Assembly: GCA_965196605.1 (NCBI GenBank)
Contig: CBDAKK010000001.1
Coordinates: 186,001-250,000 of the forward strand
Length of the DNA stretch: 64,000 nucleotides
Direction: 5' to 3'
From: CBDAKK01 sp965196605
GTDB lineage: Bacteria; Spirochaetota; Spirochaetia; WTKD01; G963693115
Below, piece after piece: positions 16,152-24,952 of this stretch (the first letter of the stretch is position 1; every line of letters starts with the position of its first letter). The notes below the pieces were generated by a model. It saw only the letters and a program-made list of their open reading frames with translations, did no database searches and had not been told where the DNA came from. Position numbers and translations under genes: made by a program.

Positions 16152-16157
16152 TATAAT
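16152..16157 (+). promoter_or_regulatory. promoter -10 of lipoprotein gene 2
   Basis: TATAAT after a T8 tract, identical to the boxes of genes 1 and 3, so transcription signals are intact although the start codon downstream is lost. Confidence 0.55.
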
Positions 16158-16220
16158 TATAAGTACGAAACATTCTATGTTCCTAAGAGAGGTTATTAGA
16201 AACAAAGTACTGATAAAGCA

Positions 16221-17468
16221 ATGAGCGTATTGCTCACAGCAAGCAAGGTAGTAATAATGGCGGTAATGCCCCTTGTATTTTTGGGATGCGATGGAGCAGT
16301 GCGAGAGGCAGCGCAGAAGCAAGAGGGGGAAGGGACTCATCAGACAATTGGGATTAAGGTTACCGTGAGCCTTGCATTGCATGGAGGTATCTTAAATGGA
16401 GATCCAAAACAAACTACGCTTATTGTGCAAAAGGGTGAAAGTTTGAAAGATATTGGGATACGTCAAAAACTTACGTACGCTTCAATCAATGGAGTAACGC
16501 GTAAACTAGAACGTTTTGAGCATAACAAGAAAAAGCATGATGAAAGCACAGCAATTACTTCTGACATAAACCTGTCGGTGGTGTGGAGTAACTCATGTGG
16601 CGCCACAGAAACTGAGCACCCGAAAGGCAGGGCAGAACTCAAAAGACTTGTTGACAATGCTATCACAGCAAGCACGCCTAAACCCAATCTCAACCACATT
16701 GACACCTCAGCTATCACTGACATGAATCAATTATTTGCAAGCAAAGACACGTTCAATGGTGAGGTAGAGTGTTGGAACACGTCTCAAGTGGAGAATATGG
16801 CGGGCATGTTTAATGGCGCTTCCGCTTTCAACCAAGACATTGGTAGGTGGAACACGTCTGAAGTGGAGGATATGGAGGGCATGTTTGCTAGTGCTCGCGC
16901 TTTCAACCAAGACATTGGTGATTGGAACACGTCTAAAGTGCAGAATATGGAGGGCATGTTTAATGGCGCTTCCGCTTTCAACCAAGACATTGGTAACTGG
17001 GTCACGTCTCAAGTGGAGAATATGACCTACATGTTTCGTGATGCTTCTGCTTTCAACCAAGACATCGGTAGGTGGAACACGTCTGAAGTGGAGAATATGA
17101 AGGCCATGTTTTGGGGCGCTCGCGCTTTCAACCAAGACATCGGTAGGTGGAACACGTCTAAAGTGGAGAATATGAGCTCCATGTTTGAGGGCGCTTCCGC
17201 TTTCAACCAAGACATTGGTAACTGGGTCACGTCCCAGGTGAAGAATATGAGCTACATGTTTGAGGACGCTGACGTTTTCAACCAAGACATTGGTAGGTGG
17301 AACACGTCTAAAGTGGAGGAGATGAAGTGCATGTTTGGTGGCGCTCGCGCTTTCAACCAAGATATTAGTGGCTGGAATGTAGATGAGGTAAAAGACTGGA
17401 CTGATATTTTCAATGGTGCGACAGAGATGCAAAAATATAAAAGAAAGTGGTCGCCAAAATTTAGATAA
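16221..17468 (+). CDS. DUF285/BspA-like lipoprotein, copy 2 (normal start codon deleted)
   Basis: Same domain plan as copy 1 with eight 25-residue repeats. The ATG used by copies 1 and 3 is destroyed by loss of one T (GTTATTAGAAAC instead of GTTATTATGAAAC, near 16198). The next in-frame start is the ATG at 16221 (MSVLLTASKVV), which still keeps the hydrophobic signal and FLGC lipobox but has no Shine-Dalgarno. A 15-codon upstream ORF from the ATG at 16177 ends TGA at 16222-16224, overlapping this ATG, so re-initiation is possible. Expression may be low or switched off. Confidence 0.8.
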   Translation: MSVLLTASKVVIMAVMPLVFLGCDGAVREAAQKQEGEGTHQTIGIKVTVSLALHGGILNGDPKQTTLIVQKGESLKDIGIRQKLTYASINGVTRKLERFEHNKKKHDESTAITSDINLSVVWSNSCGATETEHPKGRAELKRLVDNAITASTPKPNLNHIDTSAITDMNQLFASKDTFNGEVECWNTSQVENMAGMFNGASAFNQDIGRWNTSEVEDMEGMFASARAFNQDIGDWNTSKVQNMEGMFNGASAFNQDIGNWVTSQVENMTYMFRDASAFNQDIGRWNTSEVENMKAMFWGARAFNQDIGRWNTSKVENMSSMFEGASAFNQDIGNWVTSQVKNMSYMFEDADVFNQDIGRWNTSKVEEMKCMFGGARAFNQDISGWNVDEVKDWTDIFNGATEMQKYKRKWSPKFR

Positions 17469-17509
17469 CCATCACCATAGTGTTATGAATTATGTGGGGG
17501 GTAAGTGGT

Positions 17510-17528
17510 CGTGAGCCCTAGGCTCACG
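17510..17528. repeat. dyad repeat copy 6
   Basis: CGTGAGCC-CTA-GGCTCACG, perfect arms, after lipoprotein gene 2. Confidence 0.75.
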
Positions 17529-17660
17529 TGTGTACTCGCGCGCAATGCGTATTCCGTCCCGCGGCTTGGGGTGCAAGGTAGCTTTAAGCGCGTGAGGGTG
17601 CTTTGTGAGTGCAAGCGGCCTGCGCTGGTGTGCAGTGTGATTCTTTATGAATAAAGCGGT

Positions 17661-17680
17661 CGTGAGCCGTAAGGCTCATG
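17661..17680. repeat. dyad repeat copy 7
   Basis: CGTGAGCC-GTAA-GGCTCATG followed by TGTGTACTGAG, upstream of lipoprotein gene 3. Confidence 0.75.
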
Positions 17681-17772
17681 TGTGTACTGAGCGGCGGTAC
17701 TTGTAAGTGAGTGACATACTCATATGTCCCCTAAGGGTTACACTAACACTGTACATTTCTCAATATTTTTTT

Positions 17773-17778
17773 TATAAT
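17773..17778 (+). promoter_or_regulatory. promoter -10 of lipoprotein gene 3
   Basis: TATAAT after a T8 tract, as in genes 1 and 2. Confidence 0.55.
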
Positions 17779-17818
17779 TATAAGTACGAAACATTCTATG
17801 TTCCTAAGAGAGGTTATT

Positions 17819-18997
17819 ATGAAACAAAGTACTGATAAAGCAATGAGCGTATTGCTCACAGCAAGCAAGGTAGTAATAATGGCGGTAATGCCCCTTGTAT
17901 TTTTGGGATGCGATGGAGCAGTGCGAGAGGGGGGAGGGACTCATCAGACAATTGGGATTAAGGTTACCGTGAGCCTTGCATTGCATGGAGGTATCTTAAA
18001 TGGAGATCCAAAACAAACTACGCTTATTGTGAAAAAGGGTGAAAGTTTGAAAGATATTGGGATACGTCAAAAACTTACGTACGCTTCAATCAATGGAGTA
18101 ACGCGTAAACTAGAACGTTTTGAGCATAACAAGAAAAAGCATGATGAAAGCACAGCAATTACTTCTGACATAAACCTGTCGGTGGTGTGGAGTAATTCAT
18201 GTGGCGCCACAGAAACTGAGCACCCGAAAGGCAGGGCAGAACTCAAAAGACTTGTTGACAATGCTATCACAGCAAGCACGCCTAACCCCAATCTCAACCA
18301 CATTGACACCTCAGCTATCACTAACATGGATAGTTTGTTTTTTTCGAAAACCAAGTTCAATGGTGAGGTAAGGTGTTGGAACACGTCTCAAGTGGAGAAT
18401 ATGAGCTACATGTTTAATGGCGCTTACGCTTTCAACCAAGACATTGGTAGGTGGAACACGTCTGAAGTGGAGGAGATGAGGTGCATGTTTGGTGGCGCTC
18501 GCGCTTTCAACCAAGACATTAGTGACTGGAAGACGTTTAGTGTAAAGAATATGAGCTACATGTTTGCTGGCGCTAGGGCTTTCAACCAAGACATTGGTAG
18601 GTGGAACACGTCTGAAGTGGAGGATATGGAGAGCATGTTTGCTAGTGCTAGCGCTTTCAACCAAGACATTGGTAGGTGGAACACGTCTCAAGTGGAGAAT
18701 ATGGAGGGCATGTTTTCTGACACTGACGCTTTCAACCAAGACATTAGTGACTGGAAGACGTTTAGTGTAAAAAATATGAGCTACATGTTTTATCATGCTT
18801 CTGATTTCAACCAAGACATTGGTAGGTGGAACACGTCTCAAGTGGAGGATATGAAGACCATGTTTGCTAGCGCTCGCGCTTTCAACCAAGACATTAGTGG
18901 CTGGAATGTAGATGAGGTAAAACAATGGACTGATATTTTCAATGGTGCGACAGAGATGCAAAAATATAAAAGAAAGTGGCCGCCAAAATTTAGATAA
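17819..18997 (+). CDS. DUF285/BspA-like lipoprotein, copy 3
   Basis: 392 residues from the ATG at 17819 with AGAGAGG upstream. The signal peptide and lipobox are identical to copy 1. A 6-residue deletion sits just after the lipid-attachment region (REGGGTH instead of REAAQKQEGEGTH). There are seven 25-residue repeats. Repeats 2 and 5 end AFNQDISDW and continue with the variant KTFSVKNMSYMF, not seen in the other copies. Divergence is therefore concentrated in the repeat domain, as expected if the domain is shuffled or slips while flanks are kept alike by gene conversion. Confidence 0.88.
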   Translation: MKQSTDKAMSVLLTASKVVIMAVMPLVFLGCDGAVREGGGTHQTIGIKVTVSLALHGGILNGDPKQTTLIVKKGESLKDIGIRQKLTYASINGVTRKLERFEHNKKKHDESTAITSDINLSVVWSNSCGATETEHPKGRAELKRLVDNAITASTPNPNLNHIDTSAITNMDSLFFSKTKFNGEVRCWNTSQVENMSYMFNGAYAFNQDIGRWNTSEVEEMRCMFGGARAFNQDISDWKTFSVKNMSYMFAGARAFNQDIGRWNTSEVEDMESMFASASAFNQDIGRWNTSQVENMEGMFSDTDAFNQDISDWKTFSVKNMSYMFYHASDFNQDIGRWNTSQVEDMKTMFASARAFNQDISGWNVDEVKQWTDIFNGATEMQKYKRKWPPKFR

Positions 18998-19038
18998 CCA
19001 TCACCATAGTGTTATGAATTATGTGGGGGGTAAGTGGT

Positions 19039-19057
19039 CGTGAGCCCTAGGCTCACG
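19039..19057. repeat. dyad repeat copy 8
   Basis: CGTGAGCC-CTA-GGCTCACG, perfect arms, after lipoprotein gene 3. Confidence 0.75.
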
Positions 19058-19130
19058 TGTGTACTGGCGCGCAATGCGTATTCCGTCCCGCGGCTTGGAC
19101 GCGCAAGGTTGCCTTAAGGGCTAAAGTGGT

Positions 19131-19150
19131 CATGAGCCGTAAGGATCACG
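19131..19150. repeat. dyad repeat copy 9 (degenerate)
   Basis: CATGAGCC-GTAA-GGATCACG followed by TGTGTACTGAG. Mismatched right arm; last copy, at the edge of the prophage tail remnant. Confidence 0.65.
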
Positions 19151-19448
19151 TGTGTACTGAGTGGCGGCGCTTGGGGTGTTGGTAACTTTATAGGCATTGC
19201 GATTTCTTTCAGTTCAGGCATGGGAAGCGCGTTAGAAGCGCAAGGAAAAATGCCGAAGCTTAAGAAAGACATAGCTGATGAAAAAGCAAAATTACCGAGC
19301 CTCACTGGCGATGCAAGAAAGGGTGCTGAAGAAAAGATTAAGAGGCTCGAAGGTAAGTTATCCAGCCAGCCTGCGCAAATTGCTAGCGGGTGGTTGCAAG
19401 CGACCGACTCTGCGTTGAGTTATGCGGATGCTATTACCAATTATGTTA

Positions 19449-20176
19449 GGGGCTAGTCCAGTTAAGCTAAAAATGGACTAACCCTGCCTCTCTACTCCAA
19501 GTATAGAGTGTATCATACAATTTTTTTGCAGGGCGATCATTGAAGCGCCACTCACACTCTTTAAGAAACAAATCAAAATGCTTTTTGGGAATACCATTGT
19601 ATTTTTGTAAATGGCGTTTCGCTTGTCTCCAAAAATTCTCTATGCCATTTATATGATTTCTTTTCTCTACAAATGTCTTGTCATGATTAATTCGATAATG
19701 ATAAAACTGTGATGCATCTAACACATCATAACTTTTATAACCATCTGTATACACGATGCTATCAGGTTTTACATGAGTATGTATCAGGGGAATGAGTGTA
19801 GAATTTTTTGTATTACAAACACTTACTGCATGCACATAGCCATTTCGTTTATATATTCCAAAGACTGCTATTTTTCCTGCACCTCCGCGTCCTCGTTTTC
19901 CTTTTTTTCTTCCCCAAAAATAACTTTCATCAAGTTCTACTTCACCTTCAAATATTGTGTATTCTCGTTTCAGAGTGCTTGCTATTACCATGCGGAATCG
20001 ATGGTACCATGCCAACGCTGTTTTTCGATTAATGCCACACAATTGACTACTTGTTTCTGCTGCTACTCCTGCCACAAAATGTTCTAGTAATTGTTTTATT
20101 TGTTCTTTGCCTAATCTCGGTTTTATGATCTATTCTCTTCAAGATTAGCCTTTTGCTCATTAACTGGACTAGCCCC
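19449..20176 (-). mobile_element. IS1595-family insertion sequence, 728 bp
   Basis: Bounded by perfect 17-bp inverted repeats GGGGCTAGTCCAGTTAA (19449-19465) and its complement (20160-20176), with an 8-bp target duplication outside. It carries one transposase gene on the minus strand. Perfect ends and duplication mean the insertion is recent relative to the decay of the gene it split. Confidence 0.95.
19467..20123 (-). CDS. IS1595-family (ISXO2-like) transposase
   Basis: DDE-type transposase: VELDESYFWGRKKGKRGRGG, VYTDGYKSYD and HINGIENFWRQAKRHL are the ISXO2-like domain with its D...D...E/N-type catalytic positions. The first long ATG/GTG-started frame begins at 20075 (GTG, MAGVAAET), but family homology extends further upstream (KPRLGKEQIKQLLEHF to about 20123). 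No ATG, GTG or TTG is visible there before a TAG; the codons are ATC and ATA. So the true start is unusual, mutated, or the enzyme is made from the internal GTG without its N-terminal helix. Confidence 0.85.
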   Translation of the reverse strand, partial: KPRLGKEQIKQLLEHFVAGVAAETSSQLCGINRKTALAWYHRFRMVIASTLKREYTIFEGEVELDESYFWGRKKGKRGRGGAGKIAVFGIYKRNGYVHAVSVCNTKNSTLIPLIHTHVKPDSIVYTDGYKSYDVLDASQFYHYRINHDKTFVEKRNHINGIENFWRQAKRHLQKYNGIPKKHFDLFLKECEWRFNDRPAKKLYDTLYTWSREAGLVHF

Positions 20177-20546
20177 TTATGTTATTACTGCACAAAATGG
20201 AGCGACACAAGCACACATTGCAAACATAGACAGCGAAATAGCCGAGCTAGAGCGTCAAAAGGAATTATCCTTACAACTTACGTAAGAAGACGGCGCGAAA
20301 AAGTCTGAAATAATACGCGGGTATAACGAGGAAATAAAGAAACGGGAAGAAGAAAAGAAAAAAGCACAAGCAGAGCAAGCGGCGCCGTTACTGGAACTCA
20401 CACTACATGGCTTGATACTAGCGATTCTGACTATTCAATGGCAAATGATACTTTTTATGCTTCATTAATAGTACCAACATCAAACGAAAATCGACCTATA
20501 AATTACAGCATTAAAATATGGGACTGCACAAAAACAGGATGATTGT

Positions 20547-22607
20547 ATGATATCGCTTTTTCAGGTTGATGTGCCAGTCAAAGAAGTTTCTGCAGGCTTT
20601 GTTTTGGGAAACGGAATACGTGAAATATCTGATGCTACGAGCCTCGGGTATTTTAAAAAATGGATTACTGAACAGCCGAAAGAACACGCGAAAAGTTATG
20701 CGGTAATAAATTCATGCATTATTGACGGCTTTGTGTACCCGTACTTTAAAAAACGATCATTGGGCGAGTTAGAAGAAAAATATAGCACAAGTGTTAATGA
20801 TACTTTTTACATAAGAAACAGCATGCTCAAGTCATACCTCATACAAACTATGACACTTCAAGAAGCACAAGTATATGCCAGCGACATAGGCGATGCACAA
20901 GGAACGTATCCATTACTTTCACATCAACAGGAAAAAGCAAAAATACCGAATGAATATTTTACAAACATTGGCGGGGCGTATGTTATTGATTATACTCCCA
21001 TAGAAAAAACATATTTTCACACAATAAGCCCCGATTTTAATGATGTGGTACCACAAATGCCGAAGGATATTGTGGCTGCGGATGTGTATGGAATTGATAT
21101 AGCAAAGGATACCATAGGAGAGATTGGAAATAATTCATATAGACTTGATGTTACAAAAAAAATGTTAACAGTCGTTACGCCCAAATGGAAAAGCTATCTT
21201 TCTGGGTTAAAAATAATTTCTCTCCAAAGATTAGATAGCATTTTTGGGCGGGCAGATATGCGGCTTATGCCATATTATTTTGGGAAGCAATCTGCAGGCA
21301 CTAATCCGTATTCGTTTCAAACTCGCACGGATGTTACTGTCGATTTGATTAATTGTGATGGTGGTATTACAGATGAAGTGTATAAAAAATTGCTTGGGAG
21401 TATGGGCTATATTATTGCGTATGATAATAGAAAACCATATGTATATTATTCGGGTCGGATAAATAAAATAGCTTATAATGCAAAAAATGCGAAGATTACT
21501 ATTGATGACCCCTTGACGATATTTGACACGGAATTTTTGAAACCAATAAACCATTTTGAAAAAAAAGTTGATGATGACACACTCCTTCCAATTGCATACG
21601 GAACTATAGAACATGCTCCCGTCTTTGATACTACATATGAAGTTACAACAAAAAATGCAGATGGTACAGAGGAAACGCAAACAGTGAATGAACTTAGGAA
21701 AATGTTTGCTAATCCCAATCATGCGCGATATACAATTCACAAAGTATATAACGATGGTGTCGAAATGCCTCAATCATTGTTTGATTGGAGGTCGGAAAGC
21801 AATGGTGTCATTACACTTCCGAAGTATAGTAGAAAAGATACAACAAAAAAAATTGATTATAAAAATGTATCCGTAACGTTTACAAGTGATGCCGCAAATA
21901 ATGACCAATTTCATTATGGATCTTCCGCGTTTGAAGTTATTAAAGACATAGTCATAAGGTATTCAAATATCGATTATTCAAGTCTTTATTTTGATAGAGA
22001 TAAAATAGAAGCTCAAAAATTTGAAAAGATAAATCTTTACATTTCTGATGGAACTGTCCGTGATGCATTAGAGAAAGTGTGTAAAGGTTCTTTTTTATTT
22101 TTCTTCTCGAATGCAGACGGGGTGTATACTATAAAAAAACTTGTAGACGGATATTACAAAACTCATAACATAGAGCATGAGGCTATAGTTTCGATACATG
22201 TGAAAAAAGACTCAAAGTACTATGGAAATGAAATAGTAGCATTGTATAGGCAAAATGCTAAGGGTGTTGGAACAAAACATGTGTACGAAAATGCTTACTT
22301 CAAACAAGGACTCGTAAATCACAAAAGGACTATAAGAAAAGAAGTTAAGACACTTTTAACGGAAAAAGTAGACGCGATAAAATATGCAAAAGTAGTAGCA
22401 AGACGATATGCAAGCGAGCATACAACACTAGATATTGTGCTTGCAAAAGACATTATAGACATAGAAATACTTGATAAAGTACTGATAAAAACGCAAGAGG
22501 GCGGACATCATTTTTATACATCGGGCGAATTTCTTGTACTTAGTGTTGAACCTAAAACTAAAAAATTACAGCTTTTAGAAATAGAAAAGGAAGAGGTTGA
22601 ATCATGA
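20547..22607 (+). CDS. phage tail tip / baseplate hub-like protein
   Basis: 686 residues, ATG at 20547 just after the remnant. Beta-rich with no membrane segment. It has an N-terminal VDVPVKEVSAGFVLGN, a central YSGRINKIAYNAKNAKITIDDPL part and a C-terminal segment reading EFLVLSVEPKTKKLQLLEI. The size, the position between a coiled-coil tail gene and a propeller-type fibre, and the style of the C-terminus fit tail-tip proteins of siphophages. No enzymatic motif seen. The frame is intact, unlike the head genes. Assignment rests mainly on context. Confidence 0.6.
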   Translation: MISLFQVDVPVKEVSAGFVLGNGIREISDATSLGYFKKWITEQPKEHAKSYAVINSCIIDGFVYPYFKKRSLGELEEKYSTSVNDTFYIRNSMLKSYLIQTMTLQEAQVYASDIGDAQGTYPLLSHQQEKAKIPNEYFTNIGGAYVIDYTPIEKTYFHTISPDFNDVVPQMPKDIVAADVYGIDIAKDTIGEIGNNSYRLDVTKKMLTVVTPKWKSYLSGLKIISLQRLDSIFGRADMRLMPYYFGKQSAGTNPYSFQTRTDVTVDLINCDGGITDEVYKKLLGSMGYIIAYDNRKPYVYYSGRINKIAYNAKNAKITIDDPLTIFDTEFLKPINHFEKKVDDDTLLPIAYGTIEHAPVFDTTYEVTTKNADGTEETQTVNELRKMFANPNHARYTIHKVYNDGVEMPQSLFDWRSESNGVITLPKYSRKDTTKKIDYKNVSVTFTSDAANNDQFHYGSSAFEVIKDIVIRYSNIDYSSLYFDRDKIEAQKFEKINLYISDGTVRDALEKVCKGSFLFFFSNADGVYTIKKLVDGYYKTHNIEHEAIVSIHVKKDSKYYGNEIVALYRQNAKGVGTKHVYENAYFKQGLVNHKRTIRKEVKTLLTEKVDAIKYAKVVARRYASEHTTLDIVLAKDIIDIEILDKVLIKTQEGGHHFYTSGEFLVLSVEPKTKKLQLLEIEKEEVES

Positions 22608-22864
22608 AACATTCTAAGAAGAAATTTTTATGCGTTAATGGTACCCACACAGCATTTAAAAATGCAGCGCGTTCGGTTATTGGGATCACACAAGGCAGTT
22701 GTAAAATACGTCTCGTCATCACGAATAAAGACAGCCGCGCCTTTGCCGCATGGCAACACTTATCAGAAGGTAACCTCATTTCTGCCTGCATAAGATTTGA
22801 TGCTTTGGAAATAAAAGATAGCACTAGCACAGGCCATATATTATTAGAGGGGTATGGAATATGA
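22604..22864 (+). CDS. small phage tail-module protein
   Basis: 86 residues, starting inside the stop of the tail-tip gene (ATGA) and ending inside the next start. Mixed beta content (FLCVNGTHTAF, CKIRLVITNKDSRAFAAW). No family recognised. The coupled layout shows it belongs to the tail operon. Confidence 0.6.
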   Translation: MKHSKKKFLCVNGTHTAFKNAARSVIGITQGSCKIRLVITNKDSRAFAAWQHLSEGNLISACIRFDALEIKDSTSTGHILLEGYGI

Positions 22865-23928
22865 ATAATGCAGGTGTGTATCAAAATGTCTATTGTACGG
22901 ACGTCAACTCTCATCTAAGATATCCGCAATTTCCCACTGATAACAATTTCATTTCAAAAACTATAGATACTCTTGTTGTTTCGGTATCAAAAGCTGATGG
23001 GAGCCCTTTTTTACAAGATGAAACTTATAGTATCAAAAAGATGCCAAAGTCTCAACAAATCTCGTATGCACCCCTCCCAACATCTAATAAAGATTATGCT
23101 TCTTTTTCTTATAAGAATACATTTTACTTACTGGGTGGGTATGATGAGCGTACAAAAAAAGCAGATAATACGCTATGGTATACCACTGACTTTAGCACAT
23201 GGCATCAGATACAGACAAATCTTCCAAAGTTGCATAAACACAAAGTTGTTGTTCACAAAGGCGTACTCTATCTTGTTGGCGGTATTTCAGAAAATGCGAT
23301 TATTTCAAGAGCGGCGTGGGCTTCTCTCGATGGCGTTACATGGAATAAAGAAACCAATGACTTTACAAGTAATAACTCCTTGTATGACATCGAAAATTAT
23401 GGATTTGTTTCGCTCGGTGATGCACTTTGCATATTATCAAAAAACACTATTTGTACTTCTTCCAATGCAAAACATTGGCATCGTTCAGGCGTCACTCTTT
23501 TGGGGCACGATATGTTATTCTACACTGCATCCGTTTTTAAGAATGCAATATACATAGTCTCTAAAAGGAACGATCGTTATTACGTACATACGTATCTAGC
23601 ATCAAAACAATATACAGATTCTAAACCTATTACCATGCCATCAGAACACACCATGAAACATGGAGTGCATTTAATAGTGTGTGGTGACACTAAACTAGCT
23701 GTCATTGCTGGTGCTCCGTTTTCTGATTTCACTACGGATGGTTCTTCGTGGAGCGTTAGTCCGTTTTCTTATCCTCGGAGCAATAAAAACACGCAATATT
23801 TCTATCACAATAATCTTATGTATGAAATTAATGATGGAAAACTTCGCTCATCTAAAAACGGCACAGATTGGCGCACAAGCTATATACACGATTATTTCGA
23901 TATCTCAATTACGAAACTCGCCCCATAA
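22861..23928 (+). CDS. Kelch-type beta-propeller tail fibre-like protein
   Basis: 355 residues. From about residue 75 it shows repeating propeller blades with the Kelch pattern: FYLLGGYDERTKKADNTLWY, then LYLVGGISENAIISRAAW, with W/Y-rich strand ends (ASLDGVTWNKE, SSWSVSP, NGTDWRTSY). Such propellers at the end of a tail operon often bind receptors or sugars. Likely a phage adhesin or tail-fibre component. ATGA overlap with the previous gene; last gene of the module. Confidence 0.7.
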   Translation: MNNAGVYQNVYCTDVNSHLRYPQFPTDNNFISKTIDTLVVSVSKADGSPFLQDETYSIKKMPKSQQISYAPLPTSNKDYASFSYKNTFYLLGGYDERTKKADNTLWYTTDFSTWHQIQTNLPKLHKHKVVVHKGVLYLVGGISENAIISRAAWASLDGVTWNKETNDFTSNNSLYDIENYGFVSLGDALCILSKNTICTSSNAKHWHRSGVTLLGHDMLFYTASVFKNAIYIVSKRNDRYYVHTYLASKQYTDSKPITMPSEHTMKHGVHLIVCGDTKLAVIAGAPFSDFTTDGSSWSVSPFSYPRSNKNTQYFYHNNLMYEINDGKLRSSKNGTDWRTSYIHDYFDISITKLAP

Positions 23929-24354
23929 ACTACACCGTGCGCATTTGGAAGCGGGTCGCCTAAATCAACCACACGCAACATACACGGGCTTTTTCTCAAA
24001 CTACTCGCCTCGGTATAGGTATGATTGCACATAGATTTAGTCATGTTGTGTATAATAATTTCTAGAGATTGCTTGGTATTTGTAGCCCTTTTTTACAGGG
24101 GATAATGTAATGTACTCTTTTTTGCACACATAATTATTTTTTGCTTTGTAAATCATTATATAGTAAGTGTTTATAAATTACTCTTTCGGGTTCAAATACT
24201 TCCACCGGGGTTCATGCGCTCTACTTTCATCCATACTTCGTGCTGCGGAAACAACCGTGAAAGCCTAACAATGGGCGTGTCTCCTATGGCTTTGCTTATA
24301 TCTGCATGTCTCATGGCTTTATTATTGCAGATTATCGCTAAGTCTTATTAATTT

Positions 24355-24384
24355 GTGGGGGATACCCCCACACCCCCGTGGGGT
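24355..24384. other. mutually exclusive G/C-run hairpins
   Basis: GTGGGGG (24355-24361) pairs with CCCCCAC (24365-24371). That same CCCCAC can instead pair with the downstream GTGGGG (24378-24383). Runs of G and C could also form other structures. No T-run follows. Confidence 0.5.
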
Positions 24385-24495
24385 AAGACGCGATATTTGC
24401 ATATGCAGTGCAGCGCGATATCACTTGCAGTGGGCTAAAATGTAAGCCTTTGTTGCCAAGCAGCAAAACGCACCATGTAAACATTTTTGATGGCC

Positions 24496-24545
24496 GTTCT
24501 TTCTTTTCTTTTTTTGAGGACGCAAAAAAAAGAAAAGAAAAGAAC
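24496..24545. other. long pyrimidine/purine inverted repeat
   Basis: GTTCTTTCTTTTCTTTTTTT, an 8-nt loop region GAGGACGC, then a complementary A-rich arm ending AAAAGAAC. The arms of about 20 nt are nearly complementary. Function unknown; could act as a transcription terminator or an mRNA end. Confidence 0.6.
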
Positions 24546-24952
24546 CAAAGAAAAGAAAAAAAACATCCTGTGGGGCTACGCCATAGGGACTAAGGTACAA
24601 GGCATAGAGATTACTCATGCGTGTTGAGCGCTCCGCGCGAGGGCTTGCGCAGTCTTGTATGAACTTTTTCTGCGGTCAAGCAGCCACGCCTACTATGATA
24701 TACGCTCGGATGACTGTTCTTTTTCTTTTCTTTTACCATCCTTGGCAGCCTATGCGTGCCCTCCATGGCACGGCTGTGAGGACGCTCGCGAGCGTAGCGA
24801 GGGGATGCAAACTATTGCATAAGCGCTTTGTGGGGTGTGCCCCCGCAAAGGCAAAGCGCGACGGCGCTTTCTAAGAGTTGCTTTGATGCTTTGCGTATTT
24901 CGCCTTTAAAGATAACGTGCCACAGCACAAAATGACCCATGCGCTAGTGCCT

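Larger units (their letters stand above)
14200..19105 (+). repeat. tandem array of three lipoprotein cassettes with duplicated flanks
   Basis: Three copies of one unit: flank with dyad, promoter, lipoprotein gene, 3' flank with dyad. -10 boxes lie at 14381, 16152 and 17773, giving unit lengths of 1771 and 1621 bp. Flanks, promoters and the first ~170 codons are nearly identical; the difference in spacing comes mainly from the number of 75-bp coding repeats. Confidence 0.88.
19441..20184. repeat. 8-bp target-site duplication TTATGTTA flanking the IS
   Basis: TTATGTTA at 19441-19448 and again at 20177-20184, directly outside the terminal inverted repeats. 8 bp is the usual duplication length for IS1595-family elements. 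Confidence 0.92.
19178..20542 (+). pseudogene. phage structural protein remnant (tail-associated, coiled coil), split by an IS
   Basis: An open frame runs from about 19178 (LGNFIGIAISFSSGMGS...) through a charged coiled coil to ADAITNY at the IS. Removing the IS and one copy of the TTATGTTA duplication restores the frame: ADAITNYVITAQNGATQ, then IANIDSEIAELERQKELSLQL. It then meets a TAA at 20283-20285, continues in frame (EDGAKKSEIIRGYNEEIKKR), and shifts frame to GTHTTWLDTSDSDYSM...IWDCTKTG ending at 20542. The coiled coil upstream of a baseplate-like gene suggests the end of a tail tape-measure or similar protein, not proven. Multiple lesions make it non-functional. Confidence 0.7.

Noticed and set aside
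24408..24874. Two short open frames in the intergenic region
   Set aside because: They run through hairpins and lack start signals or recognisable protein features.
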